From Trichosphaerium sp. ATCC 40318 (Eukaryota > Discosea > Flabellinia > Trichosidae), in NCBI GenBank assembly GCA_038496445.1, contig JALMLS010000507.1, positions 248,001 through 312,000 on the forward strand: 64,000 nucleotides of DNA, written 5' to 3'. Positions 47,090-60,036 of the stretch are shown piece after piece; positions within the stretch are counted from its first letter, which is position 1, and the number at the start of each line of letters is the position of its first letter. The notes under the pieces were generated by a model that saw only the letters and a program-made list of their open reading frames with translations, had not been told where the DNA came from and ran no database searches. The position numbers and the translations under genes are program-made.

Positions 47090-47898
47090 ATGGGCAACGA
47101 AACATCCAAAATGAAGTCTGAGATGTGGGATAACTACCAAATAAACATTTTGGAAAAGTCTAACGAGTCTTTCAAGCCTGGTTGTATTATGAACGTAGAT
47201 TGGCATGGTTTGAGCCATTTTAGGTTCAATAGTGTCAAAGGCGACACTGTTGTAATGATAGACTCTGAGTTTGGCGAGGATTGGAACATACAGACTACTT
47301 CAGGCACGGTTGTTTCTCCTACGCGCTTTTATACGCGTTAAAGCGAAAAAAACTAACTTTCGGCTTCAGGCAGCGAACGGTTCTCTCAGGTATCTCTAAA
47401 TATCTCCGTATCATCTCAAAACACTCTAGAAGCCAAAATAGAGGTACAAAAAACAGTCACCAAAAAAAAACGTTTTTGTCAAAAACATGATTGTAGTTTC
47501 TCTTCACGCCGTTAGGAGGTGTTTTATACCGTATAAGGCACTATAATTTATTTTTGTCGCTCTGAAACGAAATATGGTTAAAAGCTTACCAAACCGGTTA
47601 GGAGCTTTTCCATATAACAAGCAAGGTGGATGTCTCTACAACTAAGAGAGTTAGCATTACTATTGACACTGCTCGATTCTCCAAAATTGAAGACAAGTCT
47701 TGGCATGAAATTAAAGAAAAAATATACGCTGCTTCGAAAGCAGATAAGGATTCTGATGAACATCGATTCTGGCATAGAGTAAAAGATAGATGTATCATAA
47801 CATCAGTATCTTTTGTTAAAAAAGTAACATTCAAGTTCGATTCAGCCGGGTCAGTTGCTCCAAAAGTAGATGTGAAGATTACAGGCACGTTTATCTGA
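47090..47898 (+). CDS. Hypothetical protein with N-myristoylation-type start
   Basis: ATG 47090 begins MGNETSKMKSEMWDN, a Gly2/Ser6-type context for N-myristoylation. Three exons are likely: 47090 to about 47309, about 47393-47512, and about 47626-47898. They carry beta-strand-like text (GDTVVMIDSEFGEDW, VSLNISVSSQNTLEAKIEVQ, RVSITIDTARFSKIEDKSW, VTFKFDSAGSVAPKVDVK). The first intron keeps frame if a GC donor (tcag|gcacgg) is used; a GT donor three bases on would not fit. Overall composition faintly suggests a beta-sandwich such as an arrestin-like or C2-like fold, but I cannot assign a family. Confidence 0.45.
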
Positions 47899-48052
47899 AA
47901 AACTATTTTTGAGATTGAGATTTTATTTTTGTTCGTCACCTATCACGTGGATGTGTTCAAATCTAGAAACACCTATCTTTATGCTATCTAGAATTGATCT
48001 TACTTTGTAACTACTATTTACACAAATCTTCCTCCACACTCAACATTGCAAA

Positions 48053-48234
48053 ATGACTCAAAGCAATTTTTGCTTACATTTTCTTTTTTCTTATTTTTTT
48101 TTGGTTTAGGTAAGGAAGTTGATCTTGAAGATAGTTCTGCCTGGAAAGATGATAATACTTTTGTTGCATCTTACCCTGATACTCACACAGTACCTTTTGC
48201 TCTTCAGTGTGTTCGCGTTAAAAATTGTATTTAA
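48053..48234 (+). CDS. Possible small protein (~44 aa) or exon
   Basis: After an acceptor (tttggtttag at ~48108) the frame KEVDLEDSSAWKDDNTFVAS continues to TAA 48234. An ATG at 48053 could supply the first codons (MTQ) if a GC donor is used; otherwise this may be a terminal exon of the preceding gene. Evidence is thin. Confidence 0.3.
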
Positions 48235-48692
48235 GTAAACAAAAATGATTCTCCGTTTTTTAGTGTACTTTGACAGTTAGCTAGCTGTATGGCACAGGAC
48301 ATAGTTACAAGCTGTTTTCTTTTACTAATAAGGTGCTGATATTTTGACAAGTGCGAGCTGGCAGAGTTAGAAAAGTGTGTTGTGCACACCTTCAAAACCT
48401 AAACAAGAAGAATAGCAACTAAATCTAGTACTTGTTTTTTCTCAATCCAAAAAGTTTGACGCTTACTTAAGGGCGTCCTTAAGTCAACGGCTGATTTGTG
48501 CCTATTCTACAAACGAACAGAATTATTTTACGCGCAGTTCCTTGGCTTTTATACGTATACAAGGTACATAAGGATATTTTGATCTCTTTCGGAAGCTGAG
48601 TAAATAAAACTACATCTTTCATGTCCCAAATCGAATGCAAACGCCATGAATACATCCAATAACGACTGTCATTAGTGCCGTTGCGTCTACGA

Positions 48693-49121
48693 ATGGTTGC
48701 ATCGACAACTATATTCGCTAGTGTTGTACTGGCCATACTATTGGTCGCAGCCATTGCATTCATCGTACTATCGGTTATTTTCAAGAATTGCGTATGTTAT
48801 GACAGAGTTGAAGAAACAGAAGAAATGTATGTAGATCAACGATCTACGCTATTCGCTACTCTAGGCGACGTTGACGAAGACGATATACAAAAGCGTCATA
48901 CTTTATTCTCGTCTCTTTTTTTTCAAAGAAATCGATTTTTAAGCGTTGACACTTATACAAACACGAGTGAGCAACCAAAATCACAATACGTGCTTTATTC
49001 AGAGTACTCTGAATCAGAGCAAGACGAAAATTATAGGTCTAGAGCGCCCACAACGAAAATACGAGAATCTCAACCTTTCGAAGCTGATGATAAGAAAAGA
49101 AGGCCTGTTTCTATTGTGTAG
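48693..49121 (+). CDS. Hypothetical single-pass membrane protein, 142 aa
   Basis: Intronless. ATG 48693 (MVASTTIFASVVLAILLVAA) opens directly into one ~25-residue hydrophobic segment ending FIVLSVIFKNCVCYD, then a hydrophilic, acidic and Ser/Tyr-rich tail of ~110 residues (YVLYSEYSESEQDENYRSR, KKRRPVSIV). The charge pattern suggests an N-out/C-in anchor with a cytoplasmic tail containing YxxL/YS-type motifs. The C-terminal SIV could be a PDZ-type ligand. No family recognised. Confidence 0.5.
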   Translation: MVASTTIFASVVLAILLVAAIAFIVLSVIFKNCVCYDRVEETEEMYVDQRSTLFATLGDVDEDDIQKRHTLFSSLFFQRNRFLSVDTYTNTSEQPKSQYVLYSEYSESEQDENYRSRAPTTKIRESQPFEADDKKRRPVSIV

Positions 49122-49358
49122 GTCTACTAACAACTTTTAATCATAACCACGTTATGGCAGTGCATGATGTGTACCTGATTTTATGTGATGCATCGTATGG
49201 CCATACTGTGAAAAAAAATCTCGGCAAAAAAAATAATGCTTTTTACAAATATGTGTAAACTATTATGTACTACTTGGTATAATAAAACCATGTGTAAAAT
49301 AGTTGACTTGTCAGTACCTTAAGTAACTGTAATAAAGTGCTTATAATTTGTATTAGCG
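49122..49358. other. Convergent 3' flanks; no gene
   Basis: Contains aataaa-type words for both converging genes. Confidence 0.5.
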
Positions 49359-51766
<2,408 letters not shown>

Positions 51767-52632
51767 TTTATGCCTAGAGAGCTGAGGGTACCGAAAACTA
51801 ACAAACAAAGTGATGCTAAATATTGTTTGGTTTATTGACTATGTTTTACTTTGGTAGAGCACGTTTTGAGGTATTTTTATTGTATACCACGCCACCTCTC
51901 AGCTTGGTAAACTATCAGATGGTATTTTAAGCCAGCGGTGGCTACAAAGTACTGTTGCCAAAATGTTTGAGTTTTCTGCCAATCATGTGAAAAAATACAA
52001 AAAGTACTTGCATAAAAAAGCTCCGTTTATTTACCTTTATTTACCTCATTGAAGCTGCTAAAATCCCAATCGTCTTGGCTGGGTAAATTGTAGAAACCTG
52101 AGTCTAGTGCTACTCTGAAGATGATGTAGCTTAAAATTTTAGTTGTGATTGTTTGCTAATTGCCGAAACCCGTCTAATATTATTCATGGGAAGAGTGTTG
52201 GCATGTTCTAACATGCGGTGACGAGTTTTCATTAAAATCAGTGTAATGGGAACTGACGCCTCCGCCGTTTCTGTAAACTTTCGGCAGTCATTCAATGAAT
52301 CCGTACTGAATCTTAGGTAGTTCGTTTAGTTTGGGAACTTCAAATCCGCGCAAGAGTCTCTGAATGTACTCTGTTGCGCTTGACCGGCGCCCCAAACGTT
52401 TGAAGTCAAACAAAACAAGAAGCAGAGCAAACAGGGCGGAGTTAGAAGTTTAAAAGGGAACGCAAACAGCCGGGAAATTGACGACCCATAAAGTAATTGC
52501 ACGGGCTTTCACACGGGAAGACAAAAGCAAACACGTTCAGATCACGGTTGGCCGCTTAGAAGTTCTTAAAAAAAAGGATTCACGTGAAATCAGAGATTCG
52601 CCTCCTGCCCCATAAATTCTTTGATTGCAACA
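51767..52632. other. Intergenic with a repeat fragment
   Basis: Divergent promoters of the lysyl-tRNA synthetase and the cysteine-rich gene. Includes the dispersed coding-like fragment at 52131-52395 and a palindromic ttcacgtgaa at 52579-52588, about 45 nt upstream of the next start codon. Confidence 0.5.
52131..52395 (-). pseudogene. Dispersed gene fragment, copy A (family with 58.0-58.2 kb)
   Basis: The minus strand reads EYIQRLLRGFEVPKLNEL, KIQYGFIE then a stop; a shifted frame continues ETAEASVPITLILMKTRH ... SKQSQLKF to TAA at 52131. Nucleotides 52266-52380 match 58050-58160 (ccgtactgaatcttaggta; ctttcggcagtc). Each copy has different disruptions, so both are relics of a gene or element not intact in this window. 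The family is unrecognised. Confidence 0.6.
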
Positions 52633-53614
52633 ATGAAAACACTTCTCTCGTTGATAGTGTTCACTTGCTACTTGTCCGTTGTATACGCCACTGTAAGTTA
52701 TTTATACACTAACATTTTTATTATTCTAATACTTACAGTGCTCTTGCGATGATGTCTTACAGTTTCAATGCATAGTTATAGGCGAGAGCTGTCCTCCAGG
52801 AACTCAACCACAGTGCGGCGGTAATCCAGCTATTGAACAATGCTCGTGTGAGTGTGTAGTGCCTCAACCTACAACAGCTCCGCCAACTGTGGCACCAACC
52901 CCGCCTGACGAAGCTTGCACCAAACCAATGGTGTCTGACCCATTTACAGAAGTTGCCTGTTTTCCGCCAGACGCTTCCGCACCAGCACAGACGAAAGCAA
53001 CACAAAATTGTGAAGCTAAATGCCTCGCTCTTGGATACACAAGCGTCAAGCCTAAACAATGTAAATTCAACTGGGATACATACCAAGCTTGTTGTCCTCA
53101 CGCTTTTGGTACTGCGTATGAAGTAGTAGCAAAATGCTCGTGCTGTTGTTGTAATGATACTGAACCACCAACTATGGCTCCTACAAGTGTAACGCCACCA
53201 ACACCAGAACCTGAAGAAGTACGTTCTAATGTGTAAGTAGGTAACAACGTACTTACTTTATTTTTAGGAGTGTTGCAAGTATGACCCTTTCAGTGACTCC
53301 TGCAGCGACAATGGATGTCGAGGTCGTAGTCCTAGAAATGTATCAACTGGTTGTGTGAAAGTTCAAGAAATATTACCAACAGGTACGATAGTATATACAA
53401 GGTTTCATGTTATTCTAATAAAACTGTAGGTGGGAAAAAAACAAGTTGTCTTTGCAAGGTTTTAGAGCCATCTCTTCCTTCTCCTTGCAACGACTGTGAT
53501 AAGAGCACTCAGTGTGAAAATCAATTAACCGGTCTTGGGATAGCTCTGCCTGTTAGAGGATGTGTAGAGACTGAATCTGGTTGTGTTTGTTCCGTCTGTT
53601 CCAGTAAACAATAA
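52633..53614 (+). CDS. Secreted cysteine-rich, Pro/Thr-linker protein
   Basis: Exons 52633-52692, 52739-53218, 53268-53382 and 53430-53614 total 840 nt (279 aa). The signal peptide is MKTLLSLIVFTCYLSVVYA. The mature chain has three cysteine-rich modules: CSCDDVLQFQC ... CSCECV; VACFPPD ... QACCPHAF ... CSCCCCN; and ECCKYDPFSDSCSDNGC ... CVCSVC. Proline/threonine linkers join them (TTAPPTVAPTPP and PPTMAPTSVTPPTPEPEE), which are probably O-glycosylated. About 40 cysteines imply a disulfide-bonded extracellular or cyst-wall type protein. No enzymatic domain is visible. A relic of its last exon lies at 43505-43760. Confidence 0.8.
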
Positions 53615-54068
53615 ATCAATACTTCTTTAGCTGTCACAAAATCCTTTTTCTAGTACAAATTCTTTTTGTTTTCGTTTTTCTTTCAACAACCTTGCATCAC
53701 ACGAGTGTCTAAATGTAGAATAAAAACGCTTGCGTGGCTACACCATAGCCACCAAAGATTATGACAATGTCAGTCCCAGATGATTGTATGCAATGTCAGG
53801 CCAACAAAAACACATGAATAAGGCAATAAACACATTATCAGGCAATTTTCCATTAACTTGAAATTGCCAAGAGGTTGTAGTACATGCGGTTCAAAGTACC
53901 AAAGCAAACTTCGATTTTCGATAGTATAATTCAATTTTACTTTATGGTGTTTTCGTATGTTCTGTAAGTGAGGTTAGAACGGCTTTTGAGGAGCCAAATC
54001 CTAGTAGTTCACAGTCAAACACGTTTTTTCCATCTTGATTTTACTGTAGTGGAAAAGAGCGCCTTATT
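53615..54068. other. Intergenic; no gene seen
   Basis: 3' flank of the cysteine-rich gene and promoter side of the LRR gene. Confidence 0.5.
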
Positions 54069-57000
54069 ATGTCGCCATGCGCATGGTTTCTTCTGTTATC
54101 TACTGTTGGATGTATTCAAGCGCAAGGAGAGTTACTGCCAAATTATGTAGAGTTTATGACGAGTTTCATTGGTATGTAAAGAGTCTTACTCCCCACGTGA
54201 TTAACAAAAAGTGCTTGTTTCCTTTTTCTTGACGTTCAATCTTTTTAACGTTGTTCATACTTTTTAGAAAGTATCTCTGGTTGGCCTGAATACGTCAACA
54301 CTACCAGTATATCAGATGCGTGTAGTTATAGCTTTATAGATTGTACCACTGATAAAACAGCGATAGCACATTTGTACGATGTAAAATCAGAGCTTTTGCG
54401 TTATCGCGATATGCATTTTGGTTTTTTATATTTGTTTATGTCTCTAACGAGAGTTTAGTCGGTACACAGATTCAGATACAAGCAATAAATTACAAGGAAC
54501 GATACCAGACGTGTTTTCACTGGTCGATGAAAGCTTCACCTCATTGTACGTAGTCCTTACTAACACCTAAACGCACGTGACTAGATTTTTACTTTTGTTA
54601 TTTCAAAAACCAAACCAGAAAACACATTTTTGACTTCTAGATACTGACGAAATGTACAAAGCGTGATTCACGGGCAAATTAATATTACTGGAACTCTACC
54701 TGCTTCTTTATTCAAAACTACTCACCTCGAAGACATACAAATTAGTAGTACCAGTATTTACGGTTCAATACCAAATGACATTGTCTTCGGTGCCTCTATC
54801 TTGTATGGCTGTTAATCTTTGCCACGTGTACATATTATTGTTTTAATACACCACTAGAAGGTTAACCGAAAATTACCTGAGCGGGACAGTGCCTGCTGCT
54901 CTGCTAACAGCCCCAAGCCTCGGATACCTTGACTTAGAATCTAACAAGTTTGAAGGTTCTTTATCAAACAGCTTAGCACTACGTAGCACACCACTCGGTA
55001 ACCTGTAAGTAATTTTTCTTCTTTACTTGTAAATAATTAAATCCTAGGAGAATTACAAACAACAAGTTTAATGGTACTGTGACAATTGGCCGAGTGAATC
55101 AATTGTATGTTTTTTTTTTATTCCTAGATTGCCTCTAACTGTCTATAAAGTGACGGTAGAAACAATGAATTTAATGCATTAGATCCAACAATAACAACCA
55201 TCACAAGTGTAATGTACGATCTTACCAAGTATTGGTAAAGCTAAGCACTTTTTTTATAGATTTCTTAGTGACAATAAAATTGAAGGAGAATTGCCTTCGC
55301 AGTGGTTGAATACCGTCCGGCTAGACATACTGTACGTGTATTCATTCAGTGTACCATTAATCTTGTCTGTTTAAGGAGCTTGAACAACAACTTATTGAGT
55401 GGTACAATTCCTGCCATCACAAATGATAATACCCAACTTGCTAGATTGTTCGTTTTACCAGGCTTTTACAAATGAGACATGTGCTTACCATGTTTAGGTC
55501 CCTTTCAAATAATAAACTAACAGGGACAATACCTGCTTCGTTGTTTTCCACAGTAACCTTAGAAACCATGTACGGAACAAAACTAATCTATCAATAACAA
55601 GGTGGTAACTGTAATTATAGAATTCTCAACAATAACTTACTTTACGGAAAAATACCACCAGTCCATCCGAGAATGCGCTCACTGTGCGTTTATAGTTTTA
55701 TTTCTGCTTTTCGAAGAGTCTTACAATGGTCTTGCAAGGTTACTTCACAATAACTTCTTCAGTGTTTGTCCAGAAACTTTATATGCGAATGCAGATTCGC
55801 TACTGTGGTATGTTTACATTAAACATTATAAATTTGAGTCTCACCTATTTGCAAAGTTCGCTTGATTGTAACTTTTTCGATTGTGGGAACTGTAATACAT
55901 CTAGCTTCTCATACTGCTTCATAGATGAGCAGTCCTTGTGTTCTTTTAGCAACAACACGTGCAGTACGATAATATTACGTGAAAAATCAGCAAACTAACA
56001 TTTTACAATAGGAACCGAAGACACAGAGCTACCACCAGCCTTTCACCCACCAACAATATCACCTACCGTAGCACGTGCGTATTCACACCTTTATTATGTT
56101 ATTCTCACTTTTTTCTCAAGAGGTTGCTGAGGATGATATCATTCCTATACTTCATTGTGTTCACACACTACCAAGTGATGCTGGATATATTTTATACTAT
56201 GGATACTGGAATAAAGGCATCACACGAAGTATCCCATTAGGTACTACTTTTGAAGCGAGCACAAAGTGTAGTATGAATTTCTTACATTTATAAGGCATAA
56301 ACAACAGAGTTTTCCCGCACCCACAAACGATACATAACATCACAGTATTTCAAAGTGGCAGATCGGCAAAATTTCCATCTTCTGAGTTTTCTCTACGAGC
56401 CACAGGCGATGAAATATTTATAAGGTGAATTAGTATTCATTTTTGTTTTGCTTACGGTAAAAAACTACAGGTGGGTCATTGGTAATGCAACTTCAAACTT
56501 GAGAAAAGATACATTTATAATTGTCACAGATCCTAGATTGATCACGCCTGAGATAGAGTGCCCAAAAGGTCCGTGGTTCAATGAAAAAAAAAAGGATAAA
56601 AATTCCACGCTTGGTTTTAATGATGTTTTAGTTATGCCCTTTACATTGCTCATAATGGGCCAACACTTTGAGAACGAAATGGTTCAGTTCCTAAATAACG
56701 CGAAAATCGCTTTTAAAGATTTAAGTATTGCCACATTACAACTACAAGGAGAATCAGTGAAAAAGAAAAGAGATGTTATAAAAAATTGGGAAACTCTCAC
56801 TGGCGTCATAACAGTACGAAAGAGAACTTGAATTATTACTATAAATAGCGAACAGCTGTATTTTTTGCACGTGCTTTCCGATTTATCGCTGTCTCTATCT
56901 TTTTTTCTCTAATCAACACTTGCTTAAAAATTGTTTTTTGTTCATCTCACTCTTTCCTCAGCTTGATACACCTGAAGCTATATCAGGAGCCAAATTATTC

Positions 57001-57591
57001 ATACAAAACATACATGATCCATTTCTCGTTCAAGGACTATCGTAATGCTTAGTACAAAATAGCAAGGAAGCTAATATGTTTCCAAACTTAGGTTTGAAGT
57101 TGTAACTCTCACTCTCAATGGACCTTTTGCAAATGAAACTCTTGGTGTATCTTCCCTCCAAGGTATACCAAATTATTCTAATGTCTTCTCATTAACTAAT
57201 CTTTAGTACCTACAACGTCTCCACCTTTTGGCCCTTTTGCACTTTCAACAGAACCACCTTTAAGCGCCGAAGAGGAAGATCGTATGACATGGTTTTTACT
57301 CTTTAAAATAACTGACTTACTTGCTCGTTTAGGTCAAATTATAATTGGTGTTTTAGTTGGTACTATCGGTTTATTTATTGTGCTAGTATTAGTTGTTATT
57401 ATAATACTTATTTACATGAAGTACAAAAAAATAGATGCAGGTAAGTACTCAAAACTTTGCATTTGAACTTTGTATGTCAACAGTCTTATGTTAAGATAGG
57501 AGCTACACTAACAGAGGATGGTAGTAAAAAAGAGAAAGATTCTAGTGACATTGTTGAACTTGATTCTGTTAGATCAGTAAATTTAGGGTAG
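54069..57591 (+). CDS. Leucine-rich-repeat receptor-like type I membrane protein
   Basis: ATG 54069 gives a signal peptide (MSPCAWFLLLSTVGCIQA). About 18 exons follow, many holding exactly one LRR: GSIPNDIVF, LSGTVPAALLTAPSLGYLDLE, NNKFNGTV, DNKIEGELPSQW, NNNLLSGTIPAIT and NNKLTGTIPASLF, with the plant-type LxGxIP consensus. A C-x-C-rich cap (SCDFVCSFSNNTC-like near 55.9 kb) and a beta-rich extracellular region (ILYYGYWNKGITRSIP, FIIVTDPRLITPEIEC) precede one transmembrane helix (IIIGVLVGTIGLFIVLVLVV) near 57.34-57.42 kb. The short cytoplasmic tail (KKEKDSSDIVELDSV) has no kinase. Such proteins act in adhesion or recognition. One-repeat-per-exon structure suggests growth by exon duplication. 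Confidence 0.85.
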
Positions 57592-58327
57592 CTGCTTGTA
57601 AGAAGGTTTGATTTTACCTACAATTTTTTGTTTTGTTTTTTTCTTACATATTTAGAAGGTAATACCTCTTAAGGCCTGAGTGATTATATTTTAATGAATA
57701 AATACAATAACATGTCTGCAATGACAAGAAAGTATAACACGATCACAAAAATTGGCTTGGCAATAATAAACTTAAGATAGAAAAACATTGCGTATTTTGT
57801 ACTGAAAGAAAAAAAATTTATCACGTAATACAACCAAATTTTATAAAGGCTATATTCACAGCATATACACTTTGGTGGTGACAATGTAGTTACAAAAACC
57901 AATCTAAGTGAGAATGCAAAGTTGACAAAAAACAATTGTCAAAAGTTGACATTTTATCTGTCTCCGTCTCAATGGGAATAGTTTTCACATGTCCTGCTAA
58001 TATGCATATTATGGCAATAGAATATTCATTACCTTCGCCAATAGGAATTGTCGCCTGCTGCCATTTCTGCAAGCTTTCGGCAGTCGTTCAATGAACCCGT
58101 ACTGAATCTTAGGTACTTCGGTTAGTTTGGGAGGTTCCAATCCGCTCAAGCGTATCCGAACATACTCCAGTGCAGCTTACAGGGCGGAATTCGATGTCAA
58201 ACAAATTGGTTGGTTTCTAGCAAAGACCTTGTTCTTGAACACTACCGAGTTTTTGTCGTTGTACTGTTTTATACAACTTCCCCTACAAACACCATTAGCA
58301 TGACATAAATACACTAATTGACCACTA
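57592..58327. other. Intergenic containing dispersed fragment copy B
   Basis: Two convergent genes meet here. Apart from the fragment at 58022-58180 and a hydrophobic minus frame at 57684-57935 without support, nothing is seen. Confidence 0.5.
58022..58180 (-). pseudogene. Dispersed gene fragment, copy B
   Basis: The minus strand reads LEYVRIRLSGLEPPKLTEV, KIQYGFIERLPKACRNG and stops soon after. It matches copy A at 52131-52395 at nucleotide level (ccgtactgaatcttaggta). In this copy the stop after GFIE is absent, but the downstream frame that is open in copy A is closed here. It is a relic of an unidentified multicopy sequence. Confidence 0.6.
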
Positions 58328-59835
58328 TCACACCACTGGTATCAACTTACCATTGACATAAATACAGTATTTACATATCTTTCCATCGTTATACCATTCT
58401 TTATATTTCTTATCCCTCACACCGTTTACAAAGAAGCAATGTTTCTTCAATTTTCCATTGACATGCCACTCCTTGTACTCTCCATTAAGTGTTCCTTTAA
58501 CATAATAGCACTTTTTAACTGATTTCCCACTACTATTCCATTCTTTGTACTCTTTGTTCAACTTGCCATCGACATAAGAACATTGTATCATCGATCTACC
58601 ATTCTTATGCCACTTATTGTAATCTCCCTGCAAAGTACCTTCAACATAGAAACAATTAACTTTTAATTGCCCATTTGAATGCCACTCTAAGTACTCTCCT
58701 TCTATTTCCCCACGAACATAAAAGCAAAGAGTGCTTATAGTGTTATTGGTTGTCCATTCCTTATACTCTCCTTCTCTGAGGCCATTGATGTAAGTACACT
58801 GTATCCAACCATGGCCTTTGGCTTTTCCTTTCCTATACTCTCCGTGAAGCTTGTTACCAACATAAAAGCAATGCATGTATAGTTCTCCTTGCCTATTCCA
58901 TTTCTTACTCTCTCCTTCCAAACGACCTTTGACATAGACACAACGCCATATCAAACCACCATCATTTTCGTACACATTGTATTCTCCATGCAACTTACCA
59001 TTCACATAGAAACAGCTAACCAGCAATAGTCCATTTGAATAAAACTCTGAGTATGCTCCTTCTCTTTTACCATTCGAATACATACATTGTACAAACAAAT
59101 GTCCATCTTGCCACTGTTGATATTCATTATTTAACTTACCATTAATGTAAAAGCAACGTTTATACAGCTTTCCATATTTGTCAAACTCCCTGTAATCATG
59201 ATTCAAGAGTCCTCTATCATAAAAACAATTTATCTTTATACACCCATTTCTATGCAACTCTTGGTGGTCCCCTTGTAACTTACCACCAGCATAAACACTT
59301 TGTACTTTGACATTACCATTTCTGTACCACTTTGTGTATTTCCCGTCCAAGGCACCCTTATCTGTATAAAAGCAACGCTTTCGTAGCGTTTTATTAGCAT
59401 GCCATTTCTTGTACTCACCTCGCAACTTTCCGTTGGCATAAAAACAATGTTCTTCCACGTGACCTTCTTTGAAAAGCTTTTTACGCTCGCCATGACGTCT
59501 ACCGTGCTTCCAAGAGCAATATTCTACAAGCTTAATGCTTAGTTTATTGTTGTGTACACGTGAATCCATACGTCGTAACTTGATGCTATTCTGTTGTGTC
59601 GCAGTGTATTTTTTAAACATTCCATGTTTTCTCAGTTTATAGTCATACCTTGAGCTTGTTGCTGCGTATTTTGACAACATTGGCCATTTACAATACAGTT
59701 TCATATCAAAATCTATAATACAAAGATGTATCTCAACTGGTAGGTGCAATAGATGGCAAAAATGCGATTTTGATGCTCTAGGATGCTAACTTCGAAGTAA
59801 ATACAAGTACTACCGCGTTATTTACTTACCTCCAT
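58328..59835 (-). CDS. MORN-like (YwqK-type) repeat protein with 16 repeats
   Basis: A tiny first exon (ATG GAG, 59835-59830), a 44-nt intron with consensus gtaagt, and exon 2 at 59785-58328 give 487 aa. This start is preferred because the large frame itself lacks an upstream ATG. An F-box-like opening (LHLPVEIHLCIIDFD) is followed by ~80 residues and then 16 tandem units of ~24 residues on the pattern GEYKEWHxNGxLxxxCFYVxGKL. The units resemble MORN_2/YwqK repeats. F-box plus such repeats is a layout familiar from giant DNA viruses and their protist hosts. Function is unknown; repeat arrays of this kind mediate protein or membrane contact. A decayed copy lies at 2304-2640. Confidence 0.8.
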
Positions 59836-60036
59836 GGTAGTAATGTGACGTTCTTTAATTTATTGTATTAATAGCTAGTTGTACGGTTAACAGTTAAGTA
59901 TTCACGGAACAAGTAGTTCAGGTTTTTCTACAAATTCTTTACACCGCACGTGCTTTTTGAGGCCGAAAAATGTACCAGTTTTCTTTTTGTGCGAACTGAA
60001 TAAGTGAAAAAATATGTGTAACAGTGGGTGTTAACA
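59836..60036. promoter_or_regulatory. Divergent promoter region (inferred)
   Basis: About 200 bp between the head-to-head starts of the MORN-like and BTB genes. It carries a CACGTG at 59947-59952 roughly midway. Confidence 0.4.
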
